In this document: in pieces, positions 41,470 through 51,684 of the stretch | Layout of the letters: the number at the start of each line of letters is the position of its first letter | How positions within the stretch are numbered: position 1 is the first letter of the stretch | NCBI RefSeq assembly: GCF_015221875.1 | Contig: NZ_JACYGY010000001.1 | Coordinates: 2,418,001-2,482,000 of the forward strand | DNA: 64,000 bases | Origin: Dyadobacter subterraneus | Lineage (GTDB): Bacteria > Bacteroidota > Bacteroidia > Cytophagales > Spirosomataceae | Reading direction: 5' to 3' | Translations under genes and position numbers: made by a program | The notes under the pieces: model-generated | The model's input: the letters and a program-made list of their open reading frames with translations, nothing else | Database searches by the model: none | Told to the model about the DNA's origin: nothing

Positions 41470-43923
41470 ATGATACTTAACTATTTTAAAAGCGCACGAA
41501 GGAATCTTTGGAAAAACAAGACAAACACCATTATTAATGTGTTGGGACTGGCGCTTGGCATTACTTGCAGTTTAGGGATTTTCGTATTTGTAAATTATGA
41601 GTTGAGTTTTGATAAATTTCACACCAATGCAAAGCGGATTTACCGGATTGTAGAACATAGTAAAAAAGCAGACGGAATTCAGCACTGGCCGACCACTGCT
41701 TATCCTTTGGCGGAGGCTCTCAAACGTGAATTCCCAGACATTGGCGTTACCCAAACTGCCGGCCCTGATAAAAAAATTATAAGTGCAAAAGACCAAAAAG
41801 GTGATGTAAAAAGATTTGAAGAAAGCCGGGTCATGTTTGCAGATGCGGATTATTTGCGACTTTTTGATTTTAAAAATGCTTTTGAAAAAGGTTTGTGGAT
41901 TGCTGGGAATGCTGCTACTGCTTTCCAACAGCCCAATGCGGTTGTTTTAACTGAAAAAATGGCCGAGCGTTATTTCGGAGAAGTTTCTAATAATTATGAT
42001 GATTTAATTGCCAAAACATTAACGCTTAATAATACCGATATTCTTACGGTATCGGGGATCATTCGCAATCCGCCTGCGAACACGAATTTACCGTTTGATA
42101 TCCTTATTAATTATCAGTTCTTCAAATCGAAAAATACTTATCAGGCTAATAACTGGTCGGGAAATTATCTGGGAACAACTTACGTTGAACTTCCTGCCGG
42201 CGCGGATCCGGAAAAATTTGAAAAGGCCATTGACAGGTTTAAAAGTAAATATTTGAAGGCTGAGGATAATCGCCGGATAAGTTATTTTCTTCAACCGCTT
42301 TCAGATATTCACACTAATTCTTTGTATTCGAGCGAGCCGGGTTCTTATGTGCTCGGAAAAGAAATTTTATGGGGATTGGGCAGTCTGGCTGTGTTTTTGA
42401 TATTGATTGCTTCCGTCAATTTTATAAATCTGAGTACTGCTCAGGCCATGCAGCGCCAAAAGGAAATTGGTGTTCGTAAAGCCATTGGCAGCACAAAAGC
42501 CCAGTTGTTTTTTCAATTTATGAGCGAAACATTTGTATTGGCTCTTCTGGCTGGTTTTTTATCGATTAATGGCTTGTACGGATTACTTTGGATTGTCAAT
42601 CAGAAATTATCTTTTATTGATCTTGCTCTAAAACCCGATAGTCAGACCTGGCTTTTTGCTGCTGGACTTATTGGAATAATTACTTTGCTGGCAGGTAGTT
42701 ATCCTGCTTTGGTTTTGTCTGGTTTTAAGCCCGCCATGGCGATTAAAAATAATGTTCAACGTAAAACAAGCGGTATTTCTCTACGCCAGGGATTGATTGT
42801 TTTTCAATTTGGCATAACCTATTGTCTGTTGGTTGCAACCTGGATTTCTTCCGATCAAATGTCCTTTTTTCAAAGGAAGGGATTAGGATTTTCGAAGGAC
42901 GCGGTGCTTACAATCAATGCCCCGCGTGATAAAAAATCCGGGCAACTGGATGCATTTCGGCAGGAATTGCTTCAATATCCTTATATAAAGGATGTGAGTT
43001 TTGCATCCGGAGCACCTTTAACGCAAAACTGGTATGGAACTGATTTTCGCTTGAAATCTGAGCCAGTAACTATGGCGCGACAGGCTGAAATGAAAAGTAC
43101 GGATACAAATTATCAAAGGCTTTTTGGTTTGCAATTGGTGGCCGGACAGTGGATTTCTGCTTCCAATATTGTACCGGATAGCGTCCGTTTCAATGGATTT
43201 GTGATCAACGAAACGATGGCGAAAATGCTGAATCTTTCACCTGAAAAAGCAATCGGAGAAAAACTTGTCATTAATGAAGGAGAAGCACCGATTATTGGTG
43301 TGGTTAAAGATTTTCACAATGCATCCTTGCAGCAGGCCATTCAGCCATGCGTTTTTATGTATTCTAATGCCCCCGAACAAATACATGTGCAGTTGCTTGC
43401 TACGAACGGCCGCATCTCAAACTTACCTCAGACGCTGGCACATTTGTCTCAGATATGGAAAGAGAATTTTCCGGATGATGTATATCAATTTACCTTTTTG
43501 AATGAATCGCTGGCGAAAAATTATTTTGTTGAACAGCTCGTATTTGACGCTTTTAAAGCATTTGCAGCCATATCCATTTTTATTTCCTGTCTGGGACTTT
43601 TTGGTTTGATAATCTTAACTGCTGCACAGAGAACGAAAGAAATTGGTGTAAGAAAAGTGCTGGGTGCATCCATAACCAGTGTCGTTGGCATGCTGACGGC
43701 CGATTTCGTCAAATTGGTTGTTTGTGCGATTGTATTGGCACTGCCCATTTCCTGGTGGGCTATGCATCAATGGCTGCAAGGATTTGCCTATAAAACGGAA
43801 ATTAACTGGTGGGTTTTTGCTTTGTCGGGAATATTTGCGGTAGTGATCGCATTGGTAACGGTGAGTTTTCAAAGTATAAAAGCGGCATTAATGGATCCGG
43901 TAAAAAGTCTGAAAAGCGAATAG
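41470..43923 (+). CDS. FtsX/MacB-type ABC transporter permease, array copy 2
   Basis: An 817-residue protein, the longest of the array, with the same eight-helix, two-periplasmic-domain plan. The start reads MILNYFKSARRNLWKNKTNT. The first coupling motif is QKEIGVRKAIGSTKAQLF and the second RTKEIGVRKVLGASITS. Its first periplasmic domain is distinctive (EHSKKADGIQHWPTTAYPLA). The C-terminus is MDPVKSLKSE, with Asp where most copies have Asn. It follows copy 1 by 65 bp and is probably in the same transcription unit, though spacers elsewhere in the array are longer. Confidence 0.9.
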   Translation: MILNYFKSARRNLWKNKTNTIINVLGLALGITCSLGIFVFVNYELSFDKFHTNAKRIYRIVEHSKKADGIQHWPTTAYPLAEALKREFPDIGVTQTAGPDKKIISAKDQKGDVKRFEESRVMFADADYLRLFDFKNAFEKGLWIAGNAATAFQQPNAVVLTEKMAERYFGEVSNNYDDLIAKTLTLNNTDILTVSGIIRNPPANTNLPFDILINYQFFKSKNTYQANNWSGNYLGTTYVELPAGADPEKFEKAIDRFKSKYLKAEDNRRISYFLQPLSDIHTNSLYSSEPGSYVLGKEILWGLGSLAVFLILIASVNFINLSTAQAMQRQKEIGVRKAIGSTKAQLFFQFMSETFVLALLAGFLSINGLYGLLWIVNQKLSFIDLALKPDSQTWLFAAGLIGIITLLAGSYPALVLSGFKPAMAIKNNVQRKTSGISLRQGLIVFQFGITYCLLVATWISSDQMSFFQRKGLGFSKDAVLTINAPRDKKSGQLDAFRQELLQYPYIKDVSFASGAPLTQNWYGTDFRLKSEPVTMARQAEMKSTDTNYQRLFGLQLVAGQWISASNIVPDSVRFNGFVINETMAKMLNLSPEKAIGEKLVINEGEAPIIGVVKDFHNASLQQAIQPCVFMYSNAPEQIHVQLLATNGRISNLPQTLAHLSQIWKENFPDDVYQFTFLNESLAKNYFVEQLVFDAFKAFAAISIFISCLGLFGLIILTAAQRTKEIGVRKVLGASITSVVGMLTADFVKLVVCAIVLALPISWWAMHQWLQGFAYKTEINWWVFALSGIFAVVIALVTVSFQSIKAALMDPVKSLKSE

Positions 43924-44047
43924 ATTATTAGCTTTGGCCATTAGCTTTTGGCGCCGGGTTTTTGGAATTTCAGTAAAAGTACTTTATGATATTAAATCTA
44001 ATTTGATTAGCTAACAGCTTAATGCTAACGCCCAAATCCTAATACCC
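43924..44047. repeat. Permease spacer with TTAGC / GCTAA inverted motifs
   Basis: After the stop the spacer has TTAGC words (ATTAGCTTTGGCCATTAGC), and before the next start it has the complementary GCTAA words (TTAGCTAACAGCTTAATGC). Similar paired motifs recur in the spacers at 49090, 56542 and 61618 and before kdpB. Confidence 0.5.
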
Positions 44048-46399
44048 ATGATACGAAATTATTTTAAAATCGCTTTCAGGACTTTGATGCATAATAAAAG
44101 TTATGCACTGATAAACATTGCGGGTTTAGCATTGGGACTTGCAGCCTGTATCGTCATTTTTCTGGTTGTTCAAAATGAACTGGGCTATGATCGGTATCAT
44201 AAAAATGCGGATCGCACATACCGTGTGACACTTCATGGGCTCGATTATAATCCAAGTGTCGCTTTTGCGGTTGCACCTGCTTTTAAAAATGACTTCCCCG
44301 AAGCAGAAGTTTCCCAATATTATCCCCGGCAGGGTGGACTTGTGAGTGTGGGACAAGAAAAATATAATCAAAAAGTTTACGCTTTTGCTGACGAAAATTT
44401 TACAAAAATATTTGATTTTTCCTGGCTTTCCGGAAATGCTGCGACAGCACTTAACGAGCCTAACACCGTTGTACTGACCGAAAGTGCTGCAAAAAGATTT
44501 TTTCAAGATCGTGACGTAATAGGTAAAACAATCCGGTTGGATAATGAGGAAGATTTGAGGGTAACCGGGATAATCAAAGATTTACCATCAAATACACATT
44601 TCGTCTTTTCTTTTTTGGTATCCTGGGAAACTATAAAAAAGAAAGTTAACGCCTCTAATTTCTGGTCTATTCAAGGCGGGATGCTCTATGTGACTTTACC
44701 GAAAAACGTATCTGCCAAAACATACGAATCTCAGTTCCCGGCTTTTCTTACTAAAAACTGGAAGGAGGATGTGGCAAAAGACAAAGGCATATTGATGTTA
44801 CAACCACTTACGGAAATTCATTTTGACAGACGTTACCTCAACCAGATATCCATGCCAAGATCGAAAGAAACGATTTATGGTCTTGCGGGTGTAGCCATTT
44901 TTATCATCCTGACAGCCTGCATCAATTTTGTAAATCTCGCTACTGCGCAATCTCTGAAACGTGGAAAAGAAGTTGGAATAAGGAAAACCCTAGGCGCTTT
45001 CAGAAAACAGCTCATCATGCAGGTTATGGGTGAAACGACGTTGCTGGTGATTGTTTCGGTTGTCTTATCGTTTATAGCAGTCATTTTGTTTTTACCTTAT
45101 ACTGAATCCTTACTCGACATCAGGATCGATCCTTTAAATCTTTTCAAGCCTGAAATGATTGGTGTGATTCTGACAATTATTGCAGCAACAATTCTTTTGG
45201 CAGGACTTTATCCGGCTTTAATACAATCCGGATTTCAACCTTTGAAAGCCTTAAAGTCGGGAGTTACTGACAACTCCGGGGGAAGATCATATTTACGGAA
45301 GGGACTTGTGATCGTACAATTTTCAATAACCCAGATTCTTCTTGTAGGGACACTCATTGTGGGCAGCCAGATGGATTTCTTTCTAAATAAAGATATCGGT
45401 TTTGACAAAGATGCCATTGTTACATTTTCAACAGGAGAAAAAGCAGATGTGCTTCGTCAAAAGCTCATAGATAATCCGGGCGTTGAGCAGGTAAGTTTAG
45501 CCTCTGGCGCACCAGCTTATAACACTAATTTTGCACCATTCAGCTCTCCCGAACTAGGAATGCCGGATAATGACGTGACCGAAATTAAGCAGGTTGATGA
45601 AAACTATCTTTCCATGTATCATATCAAACTACTTGCAGGTGAGCCTGTTACGAAAGTTTTTTCGAAAGATACTGTGGCCAATCTTGTAGTCAACCAAACA
45701 CTGATCAGACGCCTTGGTATAGATGATCCTGAAAAAGCAATTGGTCAGCGGTTTCTGATCGGTAATAGCCCGATCCGTATCAGAGGTGTGGTTCAGGATT
45801 TTCAAAGTGAATCCAAGCACAAAAAAATCAGAGCCTGCGTGATCATGTACAATCCCAATTCCTTCTGGCAGGCGAGTGTCAAACTTCGTCCTGAAAAGAT
45901 GCATGAAACATTGGCTGCAATTGAAAAAGACTGGTCGGAGCTCAATCCAAAATCACTTTTTTCTTACGAATTCATTGATGATCACATTGCGACCATGTAT
46001 AAGCAAGAGTACAAAATGTACAACGCATTCAGGTTATTTTCAGGTATTGCAATACTAATTGGTTGTCTTGGTTTATATGGTTTGGTGTCATTGATGGCAG
46101 TACAGCGGACCAAAGAAATTGGCATTCGCAAAGTGCTGGGTGCATCAATTCCAGGGCTGGTCGTGCTGTTTTTCAATCAATTCATTTGGCTCATTCTGAT
46201 TGCATTTGTCGTAGCGGCACCAGTTGCCTGGTTTGCAATGGATAAATGGTTACAGGAATTTGCTTACCATATCAGTATTGGTCCAGCAATTTTTCTGATT
46301 TCCATCATAACAACATTAATCATCGCAGGTATCACCATAAGCCATCAAAGCATAAAAGCAGCATTAATGAACCCAATAAAAAGTTTACGAAGCGAGTAG
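44048..46399 (+). CDS. FtsX/MacB-type ABC transporter permease, array copy 3
   Basis: A 783-residue eight-helix permease beginning MIRNYFKIAFRTLMHNKSYA. The first FtsX domain carries GKEVGIRKTLGAFRKQLI, and the second RTKEIGIRKVLGASIPGL, in which the usual (A/S)EQ before RTKEIG is AVQ. The tail reads NPIKSLRSE, slightly diverged from the array consensus. The stop codon TAG is the last three bases of a GTAG motif that opens a REP hairpin (46396-46420), and a tandem array follows. It resembles copy 2 more than subtype A in its first periplasmic domain (ADRTYRVTLHGLDY). Confidence 0.9.
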   Translation: MIRNYFKIAFRTLMHNKSYALINIAGLALGLAACIVIFLVVQNELGYDRYHKNADRTYRVTLHGLDYNPSVAFAVAPAFKNDFPEAEVSQYYPRQGGLVSVGQEKYNQKVYAFADENFTKIFDFSWLSGNAATALNEPNTVVLTESAAKRFFQDRDVIGKTIRLDNEEDLRVTGIIKDLPSNTHFVFSFLVSWETIKKKVNASNFWSIQGGMLYVTLPKNVSAKTYESQFPAFLTKNWKEDVAKDKGILMLQPLTEIHFDRRYLNQISMPRSKETIYGLAGVAIFIILTACINFVNLATAQSLKRGKEVGIRKTLGAFRKQLIMQVMGETTLLVIVSVVLSFIAVILFLPYTESLLDIRIDPLNLFKPEMIGVILTIIAATILLAGLYPALIQSGFQPLKALKSGVTDNSGGRSYLRKGLVIVQFSITQILLVGTLIVGSQMDFFLNKDIGFDKDAIVTFSTGEKADVLRQKLIDNPGVEQVSLASGAPAYNTNFAPFSSPELGMPDNDVTEIKQVDENYLSMYHIKLLAGEPVTKVFSKDTVANLVVNQTLIRRLGIDDPEKAIGQRFLIGNSPIRIRGVVQDFQSESKHKKIRACVIMYNPNSFWQASVKLRPEKMHETLAAIEKDWSELNPKSLFSYEFIDDHIATMYKQEYKMYNAFRLFSGIAILIGCLGLYGLVSLMAVQRTKEIGIRKVLGASIPGLVVLFFNQFIWLILIAFVVAAPVAWFAMDKWLQEFAYHISIGPAIFLISIITTLIIAGITISHQSIKAALMNPIKSLRSE

Positions 46400-46420
46400 G
46401 GGCGGGCCTTGTGTCCGCCC
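46396..46420 (+). repeat. REP hairpin whose GTAG includes the permease stop codon
   Basis: GTAG (46396-46399, TAG being the stop of copy 3) is followed by GGGCGG (46400-46405) and CCGCCC (46415-46420). With G-U pairing the stem extends to about eight base pairs. Confidence 0.75.
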
Positions 46421-46620
46421 AAACCAACGCAAAAGGTAAACCGCCCCAAACCGGCACAAAAGGTTAATCGCCCAAAACCGGCACAAAAGGTAAACCGCCC
46501 AAACCAACGCAAAAGGTAAACCGCCCAAACCGGCGCAAAAGGTAAACTGCCCAATCCGCCGCAAAAGGTTAACCACCAAAACCAACGCAAAAGTCAAACC
46601 GACCAAACCACCAAAAAGCA
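46415..46620. repeat. Degenerate 26-28-bp tandem array seeded on the REP arm
   Basis: Seven or so units of the type CCGCCCAAACCAACGCAAAA plus GGTAAA follow one another, becoming more divergent toward the next gene. The first unit starts with the CCGCCC arm of the REP hairpin. Minus-strand open frames across it show a nine-residue repeat but look like shadows of the array. Confidence 0.7.
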
Positions 46621-46656
46621 AATTCACCAAACAAATCAATATAACCAACCCAACCC

Positions 46657-49089
46657 ATGCTCCGCAACTACCTAAAAATCGCATACAGAAATTTGTCCCA
46701 GAATAAAGGATATTCTGCCCTGACGATTTTTGGCCTGGCGCTGGGCTTGACAGTTAGTTTACTGAGCATCTTATATGTAAAAGACGAATTAGCCTACGAT
46801 CATTTCAATAAAAAATCCGACCGTATTTACCGCATCAACAGCGACATTACGTATTCAGGAAAAAGCGCAAAAGGCGCATTGGCACCAACCCCGATGGGGC
46901 AAACCCTGAAACAGGATTTTCCAGAAATTGAAGAGTTTACCAGACTTGGAAAATACGACAGCCAGATTGTAAAAAGTGAACAATCAGCAATCCGCGAAGA
47001 AGGAATTTTATATGCTGACTCCACCGTTTTTGATGTTTTTACTCTTCCATTGCTTTCAGGAAATCCACAAAAAGCACTTGCTGGCCCAAATTCAGTAGTT
47101 ATTTCCAGAAGAATCGCCAATAAATATTTTGGAACAACCAATGCATTAAACAAAATCCTGACATTTAATACCGGTGAAGTCCGCCGCGTAACTGGTGTGA
47201 TGGAAGATATGCCAGAGCAATCACATTTTCATGCAGATATTCTTTTGCCTCTGTATGAAACGCGGGATGCAAAAGTGAATAAGTGGGGGAATCACATTTT
47301 CAATACTTATGTCTTGCTGAAATCAGGAACAACCCCGAAATCAGTAGAAGCGAAATTTGAAAAAATACTTCAAACCTATCTTGATCCGGCATTAAAACAA
47401 TATTTCCAAACCTCCCTTGCAGAGACAAGAAAAGCAGGAAACAATTTCAGTTATTCCTTAATGCCGCTTACAGATATTCATTTGTATTCAGATCGGGAGG
47501 GGGAACTTTCACCTAATAGCAGCATACAGTATATCTACATCTTCCTTTTGACGGGTTTGTTTATTCTTGTCATTGCAGTTTTTAATTTTATCAATCTTAC
47601 AACGGCCCGTTCGGCGAAAAGGGCCAGGGAAGTTGGGGTAAGAAAAGTAATGGGTTCCGACAGGTCAGTTCTTGTTTTTCAGTTTTTGTCGGAATCGTTG
47701 CTTACTACCTTTTTGGCACTGGCAGCAGGGTTGCTTTTGTTGTATTTATTGATTCCCGGATTTAATAATCTTGCAGCAAAACATCTCTCCATAACATCAG
47801 AAATCAATCTTTTTTCGATTCTTTATCTGCTTGCCGGGACAACGTTGGTAAGTATAATCGCCGGAATTTATCCTGCATTTTATCTGTCGTCATTCCAGCC
47901 GGTTAAAGCACTTAAAGGCATTTTAATACAATCAAAATCACAAGGTTTCCGGAATTCCCTTGTTACTTTCCAGTTCGCCTTATCTGTTTTATTAATTATC
48001 GGAACGTTGCTGGTCAATCAGCAGCTTCAATACATACAAACAAAAAGAATTGGTTTTGACAAAGACCAGGTTGTTGTTATAAACACAGCACAATCGACGA
48101 AATCACAGGTTTTGACATTCAAAAGTGCGGTTTTACAAACGCCTTCCGTAAAAAGTGGAACGGTGAGTGGATTCTTGCCAGTGACTTCCCGGCGTTGGAA
48201 TGATATGTGGTATCCGCAACAGGAAACTGATGCCAAATATTCGGTAAACATGCAGGAATGGATGGTTGATCCGGATTATGTTTCAACGCTTAGGATGGAA
48301 ATCATCGCCGGCAGAGATTTTATTGCAGGAAGAACAACAGATAGTTCGGCTGTGATTATCAACGAAAGTGCCGCAAAACAATTTGGTTTAAAAAATCCGA
48401 TTGGAAAGATAATTCATAAAACCGGTGGTGAGCAACTTACAGTTATAGGTGTAGTAAAAGATTTTCATTATGAATCGTTACGGTCAAAAATTGCTCCTGT
48501 CGGGTTGGTGATTAACGGCAATGCGATTGACCGACCACTCGAAAAATCGTTTTTAGAAGCCGTTTCTTTTCGTCTTAACCCGGCTGATGTTAAGTCATCA
48601 CTAGCAGAAATTGAAAAAAAGTGGAAAGAAATTGCACCAGGCCAGCCGTTTGAATATTCGTTTTTAAATGAAGATTTCGATGCCATGTATCGTTCGGAGC
48701 AGCGTATAGGGCAATTGTTCACCGCTTTTTCTGGAATTGCTATACTTATAGCATGCCTTGGTTTATTCGGACTGAGCTCATTTTCTGCTGAACAAAGAAC
48801 CAAAGAAATTGGTGTACGGAAAGTCCTGGGTGCCTCTGTTAGCAGTATCGTTTCTCTGCTGTCAAAAGATTTTTTGAAACCTGTCTTAACAGCAATTTTG
48901 ATTGCCGCACCGATCGGTTGGTACGGCATGCAAATCTGGCTGCAAGATTTTGCCTATAAAATCGAAATTCACTGGTGGACTTTTGCCATTGCAGGTTTGT
49001 CATCGCTGTTCATTGCATTACTCACGGTTAGTTTTCAAAGTATAAAAGCCGCCTTGATGAATCCGGTGAAAAGTCTGAAAAGCGAGTAA
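46657..49089 (+). CDS. FtsX/MacB-type ABC transporter permease, array copy 4
   Basis: An 810-residue permease starting MLRNYLKIAYRNLSQNKGYS. It has the standard eight-helix plan; the first coupling motif is AREVGVRKVMGSDRSVLV and the second RTKEIGVRKVLGASVSSI. The second periplasmic domain includes VIGVVKDFHYESLRSKI, a segment (GVVKDFxxxS) conserved through copies 2-6, 8 and 9. The C-terminus is NPVKSLKSE. The gene follows the REP-seeded tandem array, which forms a 257-bp spacer, so transcription from copy 3 may be interrupted here. Confidence 0.9.
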   Translation: MLRNYLKIAYRNLSQNKGYSALTIFGLALGLTVSLLSILYVKDELAYDHFNKKSDRIYRINSDITYSGKSAKGALAPTPMGQTLKQDFPEIEEFTRLGKYDSQIVKSEQSAIREEGILYADSTVFDVFTLPLLSGNPQKALAGPNSVVISRRIANKYFGTTNALNKILTFNTGEVRRVTGVMEDMPEQSHFHADILLPLYETRDAKVNKWGNHIFNTYVLLKSGTTPKSVEAKFEKILQTYLDPALKQYFQTSLAETRKAGNNFSYSLMPLTDIHLYSDREGELSPNSSIQYIYIFLLTGLFILVIAVFNFINLTTARSAKRAREVGVRKVMGSDRSVLVFQFLSESLLTTFLALAAGLLLLYLLIPGFNNLAAKHLSITSEINLFSILYLLAGTTLVSIIAGIYPAFYLSSFQPVKALKGILIQSKSQGFRNSLVTFQFALSVLLIIGTLLVNQQLQYIQTKRIGFDKDQVVVINTAQSTKSQVLTFKSAVLQTPSVKSGTVSGFLPVTSRRWNDMWYPQQETDAKYSVNMQEWMVDPDYVSTLRMEIIAGRDFIAGRTTDSSAVIINESAAKQFGLKNPIGKIIHKTGGEQLTVIGVVKDFHYESLRSKIAPVGLVINGNAIDRPLEKSFLEAVSFRLNPADVKSSLAEIEKKWKEIAPGQPFEYSFLNEDFDAMYRSEQRIGQLFTAFSGIAILIACLGLFGLSSFSAEQRTKEIGVRKVLGASVSSIVSLLSKDFLKPVLTAILIAAPIGWYGMQIWLQDFAYKIEIHWWTFAIAGLSSLFIALLTVSFQSIKAALMNPVKSLKSE

Positions 49090-49197
49090 GGAGCTAAGGG
49101 CAATTAGCTGTTAGCATTCGATAATGATACCAAAATAATTTAACTGAACTCAATTAAGGGAAAGCTAAATGCCAACACCTAAACGCTAAGAACTTTT
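49090..49197. repeat. Permease spacer with TTAGC / GCTAA inverted motifs
   Basis: The spacer opens with GAGCTAAGGGCAATTAGCTG and closes with GCCAACACCTAAACGCTAAG just before the start codon. The end words resemble those in the spacers before copies 3, 8 and 10. Confidence 0.5.
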
Positions 49198-51615
49198 ATG
49201 ATACGTAACTATTTCAAAATTGCTCTGAGAAATCTTGTGAAAAACAAGATTTATACCGGAATTAATATTTTCGGATTAGCACTTGGGCTGGCGACTTGTC
49301 TTTTGATTATACTTTACATTTCTGACGAATACAGCGTTGACAAACATCATCAATTTGGAAATCGCATTTTCAGAATTGCCACCGAATCCAGTGGTGAATA
49401 TTGGGCAGGTACCGCGGGACCATATGCCCAGGGTTTAAAAAATGATTTTCCGGAAGTAGAAACTGCCGCCCGTATTCTAAAATTTCCAGGCTTTGAAGAT
49501 ATGCTTTTAAGAACCGGGGAAAATCAGTCAATCAAACAGTTTTATGAGCCAAACGGGTATTATGCGGACTCCACGGTTTTTGATATTTTTTCTTACGATT
49601 TTAAATATGGAAAACCCCAAAATGCACTGAATCAACCCAATACACTGGTTCTCTCTGAAACGCTTGCGACTAAGATATTTGGGAATGAAAATCCACTGGG
49701 AAAAACAATCAAGGTAGGTTTGTTTTTTGGCGACTTCAATTATACAGTTTCCGGGGTTTTTAAAAATAATCATAAGTCCCATATTGATGCCCATTTTTTC
49801 CTGTCCATGCAAAACACGGATTTAGGGCCGTGGGTTGACAATCAGAAGAACTGGTCGAGCAATAATATTTTCCATACTTATGTCAAGTTGCATGATGGTT
49901 CTGATGCCAGAAAGTTTGAAAGCATGCTGACGGAATTTTTAAATCGGAACGGCGGAGCAGACCTTAAAGCGATGGGTGTTTCCAAGCAATTGTTTATTCA
50001 GCCAGTGCCGGATATTTATCTGAATTCTGATATGGGTGGAGAAATTTCTCCCACAGGCAGCATGACTTACCTTTATATTTTTGGTATGATTGCAGCCCTT
50101 TTACTGCTGATCGCCTGTATTAATTTCATGAATTTGTCAACCGCAAGGTCAGAAAAACGGGCCAAAGAAGTTGGTGTCCGCAAGGCAATGGGCGCATTCA
50201 AAATATCGCTGATTTATCAGTTTTTAGGTGAATCCCTGGCCATGTCGATACTTGCGCTTTTTCTTGCTTTGCTTTTCATCCAGTTTTCAGTTCCGCTATT
50301 CAATGAACTTACCGGTAAAAATCTGACGGTTTCCGGCAATCTTCAATTTGTCGGATGGATTGTCGGGATCACTTTGCTGACTGGATTGCTTTCGGGTATT
50401 TATCCTGCATTTTACCTGTCATCTTTCAGGCCGGTCAGTGTTCTTAAAGGAAAGCTGGTCAATAATATTTCTGCTTCTTTGTTAAGGAAAGGTTTGGTTG
50501 TTTTTCAATTTACAATTTCGATCGTTCTGATTTTAGGTGCGATAGTGATCTGGCAGCAATTATCATTTCTTCAAAACCAGAATCTGGGATTCAATAAAAA
50601 CCAGAAACTTATTATTCCTCTCAAAACACCTCAGGCACAGAATAATTATGCAGCATTAAAGGAAGAAGCGGAAGGAAATTCGGGTATTGTTTCGGCTTCC
50701 GGCGGGTCGGCCTATCCGGGTTTATCAAGCGTTGAGGATTTGCTTTTTTATCCCGAATCGAAATCGGTTAATGAAGCCGTGGATATTCGCTTCGCTGCCA
50801 TTGAAAATGATTACACAAAAACCCTTGATCTCAAAATGCTGACGGGCCGAACGTTTTCAAAACAGTTCACTGCGGATTCCAACAGCATTATTTTGAATGA
50901 AGCAGCGGTGAAAGAGCTCGGCTTTGATGCCCAAAATGCAATTGGCAAGAAAATATATTATGAACTCCAAAATGTCAGGAGGAATATGGTTGTTGTTGGT
51001 GTCGTCCAAAATTTCAATTTCGAAAGTCTTCACAACGAAATTAAACCTTATGGATTCACGACAGCCATAGCCAATAAACATCAGTATTTTATTGCAAATG
51101 TCAGGTCAGAAAATTATGGCCAATTACTTTCAACTTTGCAGGAATCCTGGAAAAAGCTCAATCCGGAATCTCCGTTTACTTATTCCTTTCTTGATCAGGA
51201 TTTTCAAAAGAATTATGAAAAAGAACAGCGTACCTCACACCTTGTCACCTACTTTACCTTCATAGCCGTAATAATCGCCTGTCTGGGATTATTTGGTCTG
51301 GCGATTTTTTCTGCTGAACAGCGTACAAAGGAAATTGGAATCAGAAAAGTTTTGGGTGCTTCTGTAATGAGTATAATCGGTTTACTGTCCAGAGAATTTT
51401 TGGTGCTGATCCTATTCGCAATCCTGATCGCCACACCGCTTGCCTGGTATGGAATGAGCCGTTGGTTGCAGGATTTTGCCTACAAAATAAAAATTGAGTG
51501 GTGGATTTTTGCAGTGACTGGTATTTTGACGATAGTCATCGCACTGCTAACGGTCGGATTCCAAAGTATAAAAGCCGCTTTGATGAATCCGGTAAAAAGT
51601 TTAAAAAGTGAATAA
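49198..51615 (+). CDS. FtsX/MacB-type ABC transporter permease, array copy 5
   Basis: An 805-residue permease beginning MIRNYFKIALRNLVKNKIYT. Eight helices as in the others; coupling motifs AKEVGVRKAMGAFKISLI and RTKEIGIRKVLGASVMSI. The second periplasmic domain has a longer insert with NVRRNMVVVGVVQNFNFESL, where most copies have VKDF. Its C-terminal half closely resembles that of copy 9 (YGMSRWLQDFAYKI in one, YGMSRWLADFAYKI in the other). It ends NPVKSLKSE and is followed after 69 bp by copy 6. Confidence 0.9.
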   Translation: MIRNYFKIALRNLVKNKIYTGINIFGLALGLATCLLIILYISDEYSVDKHHQFGNRIFRIATESSGEYWAGTAGPYAQGLKNDFPEVETAARILKFPGFEDMLLRTGENQSIKQFYEPNGYYADSTVFDIFSYDFKYGKPQNALNQPNTLVLSETLATKIFGNENPLGKTIKVGLFFGDFNYTVSGVFKNNHKSHIDAHFFLSMQNTDLGPWVDNQKNWSSNNIFHTYVKLHDGSDARKFESMLTEFLNRNGGADLKAMGVSKQLFIQPVPDIYLNSDMGGEISPTGSMTYLYIFGMIAALLLLIACINFMNLSTARSEKRAKEVGVRKAMGAFKISLIYQFLGESLAMSILALFLALLFIQFSVPLFNELTGKNLTVSGNLQFVGWIVGITLLTGLLSGIYPAFYLSSFRPVSVLKGKLVNNISASLLRKGLVVFQFTISIVLILGAIVIWQQLSFLQNQNLGFNKNQKLIIPLKTPQAQNNYAALKEEAEGNSGIVSASGGSAYPGLSSVEDLLFYPESKSVNEAVDIRFAAIENDYTKTLDLKMLTGRTFSKQFTADSNSIILNEAAVKELGFDAQNAIGKKIYYELQNVRRNMVVVGVVQNFNFESLHNEIKPYGFTTAIANKHQYFIANVRSENYGQLLSTLQESWKKLNPESPFTYSFLDQDFQKNYEKEQRTSHLVTYFTFIAVIIACLGLFGLAIFSAEQRTKEIGIRKVLGASVMSIIGLLSREFLVLILFAILIATPLAWYGMSRWLQDFAYKIKIEWWIFAVTGILTIVIALLTVGFQSIKAALMNPVKSLKSE

Positions 51616-51684
51616 AAATTAACTGGAAGACACGAGCCGTATAGACATCTGCGGATCAAAATTTACTCTAATATCAACTTAGCT

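Noticed and set aside
46415-46620. Possible CRISPR array
   Set aside because: Units are contiguous and decay gradually; there are no constant repeats with unique spacers and no cas genes nearby.
46385-46684. Minus-strand open frames with a nine-residue repeat (FGRFTFCAG-like)
   Set aside because: The repeat length equals the 27-bp DNA period of the array, so the frames simply follow the tandem repeat; no start signal or known domain.
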